A stretch of 15,091 nucleotides of DNA. Source: JADCCX01 sp031378805 (lineage in GTDB: Bacteria > Pseudomonadota > Alphaproteobacteria > Rhizobiales > Beijerinckiaceae). Positions 5,941-13,007 of the stretch are shown piece after piece. Each line of letters opens with the position of its first letter. Within the stretch, counting starts at the first letter, position 1. The DNA lies in contig JANNEO010000016.1 in the NCBI GenBank assembly GCA_031378805.1, forward strand, positions 1 through 15,091, written 5' to 3'. The notes below the pieces were generated by a model that was not told the origin of the DNA, made no database searches, and worked only from the letters and a program-made list of their open reading frames with translations. The position numbers and the translations under genes were made by a program.

Positions 5941-7233
5941 TCAAGAAAGACGAGCGAGTTGCAGCACCACCCTGAACAGGCTGCCGCCGCCCTCCCGTGC
6001 CAGACATTCCACCGTGCCGCCATGTTTCGCCGCGATTTCGCGGACCAGCGCGAGGCCCAGACCGACGCCGCCGTCGCGCTCGCGGGCACCCTTGACGCGG
6101 TAAAATGGCTCGAAGATGCGCACGCGCTCGCTTTCGGGCACACCGGGGCCGCGATCAGCGACATCGAGTGTCACACCCGCCACGGCAACGACGATGCTCA
6201 CCTCTGGTACGCCCCCGCCGTAGCGTTCTGCGTTTTCCAGCAAGTTGCGGATGAGGCGGCGCAGCAGGCGCGGATCGCCCGTCACCATGGGCAGGCCGAC
6301 CTTGCTGATGGTGAGGCTCGCATCGGTGACGGCGCATTCCTCCGCGACCAGGCCGACGAAGTCTATTTCCTCGCGGGCGAGTGGTTCGGCTCCGGCATCG
6401 AGACGGCTGGACAGCAGAATTTCGTCGATCAGCTGATCCAGTTCCTGGATATTGCGGGTGATCTCGCGCCGGGTCTTCTCCAGTGTGTCGGCGGGCAGGG
6501 TTTCCAGCGCCATCCGCAGGCGGGCCAGCGGAGAGCGCAACTCATGCGAGGCATTGGCCAGCAGCGACCGGTTGGCACCGACCAGCGCCTGGATACGATC
6601 GGCCGCCGCGTTGAAGGTGAGGGCCAGGCGAGCAATCTCGTCCTTTCCCTCCACCTTGACCCGCGCGGACAGGTCGCCGGAACCAAGCGCCGTGACGCCG
6701 GTTTGAAGGGTTTCCAACCGCCGCGTCAGCCGCCGCACCACGGGATAGGCCGCGATGCCCACGGCAAGCGCGATGCCTAGCAGAGCCCAGAGCGGGCCGA
6801 GGCGACGCCACTCGCCACGCTCACCGCGGGGGCGGGCCGCGACGATGGAGCGACCATCCGGCAGCGGTACCACCTGCGCCCAGTGATGCGTGCGCCAATG
6901 GCTGACACGCGGCGGTGGATCGCCCGGTCCCTTCATGCCGCCGGGCAGGCGAAACACGCCATCACTGGCATCGGCAATCAGTTGCCCGTCCGGACCGAAG
7001 ATTGCGAGGTCATAGCCGCTGGCCTCGCGGATGCGCTGGAGGTGCATCTTCTGCTCCTCAGGGGACAGGTTGGCGGGTGGTGCAAGCTGCTCCACGATGC
7101 CTCGTGCGAAATCCCGGCGATGGCCGAAGCGTCCGTCATCTGCGGTCAGTCGCCAGGTAGCGGCTGCCAGCACCGCAAAAAGCACCAAGCTGCTGATGAC
7201 GGCGAGATAGATCCGGAAATAGAGGCGGGCCAT
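5941..7233 (-). CDS. Sensor histidine kinase, CpxA-like architecture
   Basis: A 430-residue two-component sensor kinase in the inner membrane. Segments in order are membrane helix 1 (about 8-27), a periplasmic sensor region (28-145), membrane helix 2 (146-166), HAMP (167-219), the dimerization/phospho-acceptor domain with His230 in SHELRSPLARLR, and the ATPase domain. The ATPase domain has its N box RNLLENAERYG (329-339), DRGPGVP (360-366), FEPFYRV (374-380) and GVGLGLALV (389-397). All catalytic boxes are intact. The periplasmic part has a His/Trp cluster, SHWRTHHW (111-118), of unknown meaning. Its ATG shares one base with the stop of the response regulator gene (TGATG), so the pair is translationally coupled. 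The stimulus is unknown; the Spy-like gene upstream suggests envelope or metal stress. Confidence 0.92.
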   Translation of the reverse strand: MARLYFRIYLAVISSLVLFAVLAAATWRLTADDGRFGHRRDFARGIVEQLAPPANLSPEEQKMHLQRIREASGYDLAIFGPDGQLIADASDGVFRLPGGMKGPGDPPPRVSHWRTHHWAQVVPLPDGRSIVAARPRGERGEWRRLGPLWALLGIALAVGIAAYPVVRRLTRRLETLQTGVTALGSGDLSARVKVEGKDEIARLALTFNAAADRIQALVGANRSLLANASHELRSPLARLRMALETLPADTLEKTRREITRNIQELDQLIDEILLSSRLDAGAEPLAREEIDFVGLVAEECAVTDASLTISKVGLPMVTGDPRLLRRLIRNLLENAERYGGGVPEVSIVVAVAGVTLDVADRGPGVPESERVRIFEPFYRVKGARERDGGVGLGLALVREIAAKHGGTVECLAREGGGSLFRVVLQLARLS

Positions 7234-7949
7234 CAGTGCTGGACCTTGGCAAAGACATAGCCCGCGCCGCGTACCGTGATGATGCGGCGAGGCTGCTTGG
7301 CATCGTCCTCGATGGCTGCGCGGATGCGCCCGACATGCACATCGATGGAACGGTCCAGAACGGGATCGTAGGCCTGCGCCGTGCCAGTCGCCAGGGTGAT
7401 CAGCTGCTCGCGTGACAGCACGCGTCCTGGCCGTTCCGCCATGGCTTGCAACAGTGCGAACTGGTGGCTGGTCAGCAGGCGGTCCTCGCCAGCAAGTCGC
7501 GCCATGCGTGCGCCGCGGTCAATCTCCAGCCTGCCGAAGCGCAGGATGTCGCCCGGTGTGATCTGCGATGCCGCGCCTGCACCGCGCCGCAGGACAACAC
7601 GAATGCGGGCAAGAAGCTCGCGCGGCTCGAAGGGCTTGGAGACGTAATCCTCCGCCCCGATTTCAAGTCCAACCACCCGGTCCATCGGATCGCCTTTGGC
7701 TGTCAGCATGATCACCGGGGTTTGTGCCGCGGCATCGGGCAGCGCACGGATGCGGCGAAACACGTCGAGTCCGTCGCTATCGGGCAACATCAGGTCAAGC
7801 AGGATCAGGTCCACCGGTTCCTGGCGCAGGGCGGCGATGCCTGACGCTCCGTCTTCCCTGTGGGACACGGCAAAGCCGGCCTGGCGGAGATAGTGTGCCA
7901 CCATCTCCGCCAGCCGCGCATCATCCTCGATCATCAGGATATGGGTCAT
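7233..7949 (-). CDS. OmpR/CpxR-type response regulator
   Basis: A 238-residue DNA-binding regulator, partner of the kinase gene that follows it. The receiver domain (1-120) has acidic Asp9-Asp10 (IEDD), phospho-acceptor Asp52 (LLDLMLPDSDG), Thr83 and Lys105 (DYVSKPF). The C-terminal winged helix (about 130-236) has the TSHQFALLQAMAERPGRVLSREQL and RSIDVHVGRIRAAIEDD segments and ends RRIITVRGAGYVF, typical of the OmpR/PhoB class. The ATG at 7947-7949 lies 47 bases after the Spy-like gene, and its stop overlaps the kinase start by one base. Genes in the order Spy/CpxP-like, regulator, kinase resemble the Cpx system. A perfect GTAAA-N5-GTAAA site lies upstream of the first gene, so autoregulation is plausible but is inference. 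Confidence 0.93.
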   Translation of the reverse strand: MTHILMIEDDARLAEMVAHYLRQAGFAVSHREDGASGIAALRQEPVDLILLDLMLPDSDGLDVFRRIRALPDAAAQTPVIMLTAKGDPMDRVVGLEIGAEDYVSKPFEPRELLARIRVVLRRGAGAASQITPGDILRFGRLEIDRGARMARLAGEDRLLTSHQFALLQAMAERPGRVLSREQLITLATGTAQAYDPVLDRSIDVHVGRIRAAIEDDAKQPRRIITVRGAGYVFAKVQH

Positions 7950-7996
7950 GGAGGCGTTGTATCCTGATCAATCACGGATGTGCCAGTGGAACGGTT

Positions 7997-8566
7997 TCAC
8001 CCCCGCCAGAAGCGGCGACGGCTTTCCCAGCGTTCGACGAGTTGCTGGCGCTGGGCGGGCGACAGCACTTCGGCAGCCTCGGCGATGGCCTGTCCCAGGC
8101 GCTTGGTCACGGTTTCCGCCGTGGTGATCTGCTCCATACGCAGCTTGTCCAGGGCGGCGCGGTCAATGGTCTCCGCCTTCAGGAGTGTCGCCAACTGGGT
8201 CTGGACGGCACGGCGCTGCTCGCGCAGCGGGCGCATTTCGGAAAAGGCGTTCTGGGCGATCTGTGTGACCTTCTGCTTTTGCTCCGGGGTGGCATTCACC
8301 TGGCCGAGCGCACGATCAATGAACCTTTCCGGGCCAAAACCGAAGGAGCCACGCTGGCCATCCATGCCTCCGTGCTGGCCTGGTCCATGTCCCTGCATCT
8401 GGGCATGGCCCATGAAAGAACCGCGCCAGCCCGTGACGCGCCCGACACCGAAACCGATCAGGCCGACGGAAACGATGACCGCGCCGATGAACCAGCGGCT
8501 GTTGGTGAAGGGCCGACGCGGCTGCGGATTGGGAAGCGGTGGTGTGCCAGTATTGATATCAGACAT
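7997..8566 (-). CDS. Membrane-anchored Spy/CpxP/metal-resistance-like periplasmic protein
   Basis: The 189-residue product has a Pro-rich cytoplasmic start, one membrane helix (about 24-43) with no clear signal cleavage site, a Met/His-rich stretch (MGHAQMQGHGPGQHGGM, 52-68) and a helical domain (about 78-180). Two LTxxQ-like motifs, ATPEQ (92-96) and LSPAQ (168-172), mark the Spy/CpxP and CnrX/metal-resistance superfamily of helical-hairpin periplasmic proteins. Relatives act as chaperones, as inhibitors of a sensor kinase, or as metal sensors. The ATG at 8564-8566 has a perfect AAGGAGG upstream; a longer frame to 8683 lacks one. It is the first gene of a unit with the regulator and kinase. 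The Met/His ligands suggest copper, zinc or nickel binding, but this is inference. Confidence 0.8.
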   Translation of the reverse strand: MSDINTGTPPLPNPQPRRPFTNSRWFIGAVIVSVGLIGFGVGRVTGWRGSFMGHAQMQGHGPGQHGGMDGQRGSFGFGPERFIDRALGQVNATPEQKQKVTQIAQNAFSEMRPLREQRRAVQTQLATLLKAETIDRAALDKLRMEQITTAETVTKRLGQAIAEAAEVLSPAQRQQLVERWESRRRFWRG

Positions 8567-8654
8567 GATGCCCTCCTTGGGCTGATGGTCCCCCATAACT
8601 TGGCGGGAATGCTCACAAGATGGGGCTTGCGCATGTCGCCTGCGCTGCGATGGC

Positions 8655-8669
8655 GTAAAGTATTGTAAA
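8655..8669. promoter_or_regulatory. Candidate CpxR-type operator GTAAA-N5-GTAAA
   Basis: GTAAA at 8655-8659 and GTAAA at 8665-8669 are direct repeats on one helical face, exactly matching the enterobacterial CpxR consensus GTAAA(N)5GTAAA. The site lies in the 174-base divergent region, 89 bases before the Spy-like start codon and 71 before the hydrolase start. It is AT-rich within GC-rich flanks. The neighbouring response regulator is the obvious candidate to bind it. Binding is inferred. Confidence 0.5.
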
Positions 8670-8740
8670 TCTGTGATCGTCACCTGGATTGTGGGCGGGG
8701 CGGGGTTGAGTCTTCGGCCATTCCGGCTATCTCAAGCCAG

Positions 8741-9817
8741 ATGAAACGCCGCTCCGCCCTCAAGCTTCTGGGTCTCACCTCGCTCGCCGCAATCAGCGGA
8801 GGAACCGCCTACGCCATGCTGCGCAAACCCAAGAATCCCTATTACTCCGGCCCGATCAGCGATCATTTCGATGGATTGAAGTTCTTTTCGCCCGGTCGCG
8901 CCAATTTTGCGGAAAAGTCGCGGACCGACCTGCTGAAGTGGCAGTTCGGTGGTGGCAAGGTCGGCTGGCCCGCACAGTTTCCCAGCGCCTACAGCGACAA
9001 GCCCCCAGCTCGCGTCAACAGCGGCCTGCGCGTCACGCTCGTCGGACATGCGAGCTATCTCATCCAGACTGGCGGTCTCAACTTGCTGATGGACCCGGTA
9101 TGGTCAGACCGGGCCAGCCCCGTGTCCTTTGCCGGACCAAGGCGTGTCAATGCGCCAGGTATCGCACTGGTCGATTTGCCAAAGATCGATGCGGTGCTCC
9201 TCACGCATAACCATTACGACCACATGGATGTGGCGACGTTATCGGCCCTGGCCAGGGCTTATGCGCCCAGAATCATCGTGCCGCTGGGCAATGACACCAT
9301 CTTGCGTTCGGCGGATGCGGATCTGGCACCGCTGCTCATGGTGCAGGACTGGGGCGGCAGCGTGGCCTTGTCCGACAGAGTGAAGGTCACGCTGGAGCCG
9401 ACACTGCACTGGTCGGCACGTGGCATGGGTGACCGCTTCATGGCGCTGTGGGGCAATTTCGTGATCGAGAGTCCGGCAGGACGCATCTATGCCTGTGGCG
9501 ATACGGGCTATGATGAGGCGTCCATCTTTCCCCAGATGAAGGCGAAGTACGGCGGCTTCCGCCTCGCTCTGCTGCCCGTTGGTGCCTACGAGCCGCGCTG
9601 GTTCATGAAAGAACAGCATATGAATCCGGAAGAGGCCGTGAAAGTCTTCCAGGAGCTTGGCGCAGAGACCGCCATCGGGCACCACTGGGGCACATTCAAC
9701 CTGACGAATGAAGGTGTCGACGAGCCGCGCATGGCTCTTGGAATGGCACTGGCCGAAGCTGGTGTCGATCCCCGCACGTTCCCGGCTTTCCAGCCAGGGC
9801 AGGTGTGGGAAGGCTAG
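8741..9817 (+). CDS. Exported metallo-beta-lactamase-fold hydrolase, NAPE-PLD-like
   Basis: The 358-residue product starts MKRRSALKLLGLTSLAAISG, a twin-arginine-like signal or uncleaved anchor. The fold markers are GHASYLIQ (102-109), DPVWSDRASP (118-127) and the metal motif HNHYDHMD (156-163). His223 (LHWSAR), Asp254 (CGDTGYD) and His314/315 (HHWGTF) complete a two-metal site. DP-x-x-SDRASP and the late H-W-G-T-F are typical of the group containing mammalian N-acylphosphatidylethanolamine phospholipase D and UlaG-like lactonases, so a phospholipid phosphodiester is a plausible substrate, though unproven. No good Shine-Dalgarno sequence precedes the ATG. It is divergent from the Spy-like gene across the GTAAA-N5-GTAAA site, which hints at shared control. 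Confidence 0.88.
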   Translation: MKRRSALKLLGLTSLAAISGGTAYAMLRKPKNPYYSGPISDHFDGLKFFSPGRANFAEKSRTDLLKWQFGGGKVGWPAQFPSAYSDKPPARVNSGLRVTLVGHASYLIQTGGLNLLMDPVWSDRASPVSFAGPRRVNAPGIALVDLPKIDAVLLTHNHYDHMDVATLSALARAYAPRIIVPLGNDTILRSADADLAPLLMVQDWGGSVALSDRVKVTLEPTLHWSARGMGDRFMALWGNFVIESPAGRIYACGDTGYDEASIFPQMKAKYGGFRLALLPVGAYEPRWFMKEQHMNPEEAVKVFQELGAETAIGHHWGTFNLTNEGVDEPRMALGMALAEAGVDPRTFPAFQPGQVWEG

Positions 9818-9848
9818 CAACGTCATGCTCTAGCGGTTGAGGCGAGCC

Positions 9849-10601
9849 TCACTCCACCAGGACGTAGATGTTCATCTCCAGAGTCGCGTCTTCAGAGGTC
9901 TTGGGGTCGTTCATGTATTCCTCGACGAAGATATTGCGGGCCTTCAGGCCCTTCTCGTCGAGATAGGCCGTGATCGCCTCATAGGTGGTGTCGATGTCGT
10001 CATAGGCACCGATATGGGTGAATTTCAACGTCTTGCCTGCGGGCGATTTGCCAATCTGAAATTCCTTGAGGAGGCCTACCGGCGGCGACGCTGGCTCAGT
10101 GGTCAAGACCAGCATCGCCTCGAACTTGAAGCCGAAATCATCGGTGGCGATGAAGGCCGCCTGTGGCCTTCCCTGGGTTGGAAGTGAGCGCTTCTTGGCT
10201 TCGTCCGTCAGCTTCTGGAAAGAGTCCATGAGCGTCTCGAAACCGTCATCCCATGTGGATTGGCCGCGCAAAAGGATCACCGGGCGGGACTCGAGCACCA
10301 TCTCGGTCGGGCCGCCGATATCGGGCGTCTTCGCTTGCTCCTCTGTCTGAGGCAGGGTTCCGGGCGGCTGCTGCGGATTGGAGACCGCAGGTGGCGGCGC
10401 AGACGTCAAGGGTGGCGAGAGCGGATTGGGGGCGGCAGGTGGCGTCGTCAGTGAGCCTGGCGGCGGCAAGGCGGGCACGGCAACGGTGGGCGGAGATACC
10501 TGCGGCGGGGGGGCTGTCGGTGGAGATATGGGTTGCTGCTGTGCAAAAGGAACCGCAGCGGATGCCAGCAGCAACACAAGGGATATCGTGTATTTCTGCA
10601 T
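9849..10601 (-). CDS. Exported protein with Pro-rich linker and GyrI-like domain
   Basis: A 250-residue product with a signal peptide (MQKYTISLVLLLASAAVPFA, likely cut near residue 20). A Pro/Ala/Thr-rich disordered linker (about 24-100) follows, then a C-terminal domain (101-250) resembling the GyrI-like small-molecule-binding domain. The domain has KFTHIGAYDDIDTTYEAITAYL (193-214) and VEEYMNDPKTSEDATLEMNIYVLV (226-249); the E-Y-x-x-D-P motif and final I-Y-x-x-V strand are typical. Such domains usually bind ligands in the cytoplasm, so a secreted one is less common. An alternative ATG at 10617-10619 adds six residues; I prefer 10599-10601, which has GGA six bases upstream. It is convergent with the hydrolase, 31 bases apart. 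The ligand and role are unknown. Confidence 0.8.
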   Translation of the reverse strand: MQKYTISLVLLLASAAVPFAQQQPISPPTAPPPQVSPPTVAVPALPPPGSLTTPPAAPNPLSPPLTSAPPPAVSNPQQPPGTLPQTEEQAKTPDIGGPTEMVLESRPVILLRGQSTWDDGFETLMDSFQKLTDEAKKRSLPTQGRPQAAFIATDDFGFKFEAMLVLTTEPASPPVGLLKEFQIGKSPAGKTLKFTHIGAYDDIDTTYEAITAYLDEKGLKARNIFVEEYMNDPKTSEDATLEMNIYVLVE

Positions 10602-10798
10602 ATCACGTCCAATCTTCATAGCCGTGTTGTCTGCCCGTTGCTGATGGTGGAACCGGCATGGGTGTACCGTATGATTCCACACAAGTCAGTCTCGCCCGAT
10701 CAAATGGTCCGACCGTCCCGAGGGTCAAGTGAAAGATCGGCAATCTGATGGCAAGACGCCTTATTACAGGATCACAGTATCACGATATCTGGGCGGAT

Positions 10799-10827
10799 TT
10801 GGCGTGGGCCGCAGCATCCCCTATATG
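10799..10827 (+). promoter_or_regulatory. Candidate sigma-70 promoter for dapF-mtaB-ftsY
   Basis: TTGGCG (10799-10804) and TATATG (10822-10827) are separated by exactly 17 bases, and the -10 box is 42 bases before the dapF start codon. Each box matches four of six consensus positions and the spacing is ideal. It lies in the 268-base region divergent to the GyrI-like gene, where a promoter is needed. I see nothing else definite in that region. Confidence 0.4.
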
Positions 10828-10869
10828 CGCGGCAGTCCATAGGTTGCCTCAGTTCGTGCCGCGAGTGTC

Positions 10870-11736
10870 ATGACCGTTCTCGAAAACCATTCCATTCTCA
10901 AGATGAACGGCCTTGGCAACGAGATCGTCGTGCTTGATCTGCGCGGATCTGAGCATGTGGTGACGGCGGCGGAAGCGCGAGCCATCGGTCGTGGTTCTGG
11001 CCTGCATTTCGACCAGATGATGGTGCTGCATGATACCAGAACAGCGGGAACCGAGGCGTTCGTCCTGATCTACAACATCGACGGTACGGAGGCGGGGGCG
11101 TGTGGCAACGGCACGCGCTGCGTGGCGCAGGTGCTGTCGGCCCAGACAGGGCGTGATCGGTTGATCGTTGAAACGCGGGCGGGCCAGCTTGCCTGCGAGC
11201 GGCTCGGGCCGTGGTCCTATTCCGTCGATATGGGCAGGCCCGGCCTTGGCTGGCGGGACATTCCGATCAGCCGCAACGTGCCGGACACCACGCGCATTCC
11301 GCTTGATACGGCTTTCCTTGAAGCGGATTTTCCGACTGATTTTGGCGGCGTCAGCATGGGCAATCCGCATGGCGTATTCTTTGTCGCGGACGTCGAGGCT
11401 CATGACCTGGCCCGCACCGGGCCTCTGCTTGAAACCCATCCGCTGTTTCCGGAGAAAGCAAATATCTCGCTGGCTGCTGTCACGTCCCGCGACGCGCTGG
11501 TCCTCAAGGTTTGGGAACGCGGAGCAGGGCTGACGCGGGCCTGCGGCTCGGGGGCGTGCGCTGCGGTGGTGGCCGCACATCGGCGCGGCCTCACGGGGCG
11601 TCGGGTAAGGGTGAGTCTGCCCGGCGGTGACCTGCTGATCGACTGGCGGGAGAATGACCATGTGATCATGACCGGGCCGGTGGAACTGGAGTTCGAGACC
11701 AGGCTGGATCCTGCCCTGTTTGCTGGTGCGGCATGA
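10870..11736 (+). CDS. dapF: Diaminopimelate epimerase
   Basis: DapF interconverts LL- and meso-diaminopimelate by a cofactor-free two-base mechanism, giving the precursor of lysine and of peptidoglycan cross-links. The 288-residue product has KMNGLGNEIVVLD (11-23), the first catalytic cysteine Cys78 in ACGNGTRC (77-84), MGNPHGVFF (163-171), and the second catalytic cysteine Cys225 in RACGSGACAAV (223-233). Both active-site cysteines and the usual length are present. The entry motif M-N-G-L-G-N-E differs slightly from the common H-G-x-G-N-D/E-F. The start at 10870 lacks a strong Shine-Dalgarno sequence, but it gives the expected N-terminus. Its stop overlaps the mtaB start (ATGA), so dapF, mtaB and ftsY form one coupled operon. 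Confidence 0.96.
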   Translation: MTVLENHSILKMNGLGNEIVVLDLRGSEHVVTAAEARAIGRGSGLHFDQMMVLHDTRTAGTEAFVLIYNIDGTEAGACGNGTRCVAQVLSAQTGRDRLIVETRAGQLACERLGPWSYSVDMGRPGLGWRDIPISRNVPDTTRIPLDTAFLEADFPTDFGGVSMGNPHGVFFVADVEAHDLARTGPLLETHPLFPEKANISLAAVTSRDALVLKVWERGAGLTRACGSGACAAVVAAHRRGLTGRRVRVSLPGGDLLIDWRENDHVIMTGPVELEFETRLDPALFAGAA

Positions 11737-13007
11737 CTGTCGAAGTCGTCACCTTCGGCTGTCGCCTCAACACGCATGAATCAGAAGTCATGCGTGTATT
11801 GGCCCAGCAGGCGGGTGAGCAGGATCTGGTGATCGTGAATTCCTGTGCGGTCACGGCAGAAGCCGTGAAGCAGGCGCGCCAGACCATTCGTCGGTTGTCG
11901 CGCGACCGGCCTGAGCGCCGCATCATTGTCACAGGATGCGCTGCCCAGACCGAGCCGGAAACTTTTGCCGCGATGCCGGAGGTGGCACAGGTCATCGGCA
12001 ACGACATCAAGCTTGTTGCGGCCACCTGGGGACAGGCGGGGACCAGCCTGCTGGCGCCGCGTACGGAGCGCGTGCGGGTCAACGACATCATGGCACTGCG
12101 GGAGACGGCTCCGCAGATGATCGATGCCATCGAAGGCCGTGCCCGCGCCATCGTGCAGGTGCAGAATGGATGCGATCATCGCTGCACCTTCTGCATCATC
12201 CCCTATGGTCGGGGAAACTCGCGCTCTGCCGCCATGGGAGACGTGGTCGAACAGGTGAAGCGGCTGGTCGGCAACGGCTACCGCGAGATCGTGATCACCG
12301 GCGTCGATATCACGTCCTATGGACATGACCTGCCCGGTCAGCCGCGCCTTGGGAGGCTGCTGCAACAGATATTGCGGCATGTGCCAGACCTGGAACGGTT
12401 GCGCCTGTCGTCGATCGATTCCATCGAAGTGGATGACGAACTCATGGAGATCATCGCGGGGGACAGACGGCTGATGCCGCATCTGCACCTGTCGCTGCAA
12501 TCCGGTGACGACATGATCCTCAAGCGCATGAAGCGCCGCCATGGCCGCGACGATGCGATCCGCTTTTGCGAGTCGGCGCGAAAGGCCCGCCCGGACATCG
12601 TGTTCGGGGCCGACATCATCGCTGGCTTCCCGACCGAGGATGACATGATGTTTGGACATTCGCTTCGCCTGCTTGAGGAGTGCGGACTGACGCATCTGCA
12701 TGTCTTTCCCTATTCCCCACGCCGGGGCACGCCAGCAGCTCGTATGCCGCAGGTGGCGCCTGACGTGATCAAGGAGCGGGCGCGCCAGCTGCGCATGGCG
12801 GGTGCGGCGCGGCTCGCCAGTCATCTGGATCGGCAGATCGGCAGAGAACTTAGCGTGCTCAGCGAGCGCGATGGCATTGGCCGGGCCGAGGATTTCACGC
12901 CAGTCCGGCTTGGGTGCGCGCTGCCACCGGGCGAGATGCACAGGCTTGCGATCATCGGGCATGACGGGCAGAAGCTGATGGCACATCAAGGACCGCTGCA
13001 TGGCTGA
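11733..13007 (+). CDS. mtaB: tRNA t6A37 methylthiotransferase MtaB
   Basis: MtaB is a radical-SAM methylthiotransferase that turns t6A37 into ms2t6A37 in tRNAs reading ANN codons. The 424-residue product has the N-terminal UPF0004 domain with three cluster cysteines: Cys10 (TFGCRLNTHES), Cys38 (NSCAVT) and Cys69 (TGCAAQT). The radical-SAM motif CxxxCxxC is at 147-154 (GCDHRCTFCIIPYGRG), with GVDITSYG, HLHLSLQSGDD and ADIIAGFPTEDD further on, then a C-terminal TRAM-like segment from about 365. MiaB has the same layout, but the short N-terminus starting VEVVTFGCRLN fits MtaB. The ATG overlaps the dapF stop by four bases; the 3' end overlaps ftsY by eight. Confidence 0.95.
   Translation: MTVEVVTFGCRLNTHESEVMRVLAQQAGEQDLVIVNSCAVTAEAVKQARQTIRRLSRDRPERRIIVTGCAAQTEPETFAAMPEVAQVIGNDIKLVAATWGQAGTSLLAPRTERVRVNDIMALRETAPQMIDAIEGRARAIVQVQNGCDHRCTFCIIPYGRGNSRSAAMGDVVEQVKRLVGNGYREIVITGVDITSYGHDLPGQPRLGRLLQQILRHVPDLERLRLSSIDSIEVDDELMEIIAGDRRLMPHLHLSLQSGDDMILKRMKRRHGRDDAIRFCESARKARPDIVFGADIIAGFPTEDDMMFGHSLRLLEECGLTHLHVFPYSPRRGTPAARMPQVAPDVIKERARQLRMAGAARLASHLDRQIGRELSVLSERDGIGRAEDFTPVRLGCALPPGEMHRLAIIGHDGQKLMAHQGPLHG

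Noticed and set aside
5311..6780. A 489-codon open frame on the plus strand across ffh and the kinase gene
   Set aside because: It is antisense to two genes with intact motifs and crosses their intergenic gap; no recognisable domain is visible.
8673..8683. GTGA-TCG-TCAC palindrome next to the GTAAA repeats, reminiscent of a CRP/FNR site
   Set aside because: The spacing is three bases instead of the six or so needed, and four-base arms are expected by chance.
9838..9851. TGAGGC-GA-GCCTCA inverted repeat between the convergent hydrolase and GyrI-like genes
   Set aside because: The loop is too short at two bases and no T-run follows on either strand, so I do not call a terminator.
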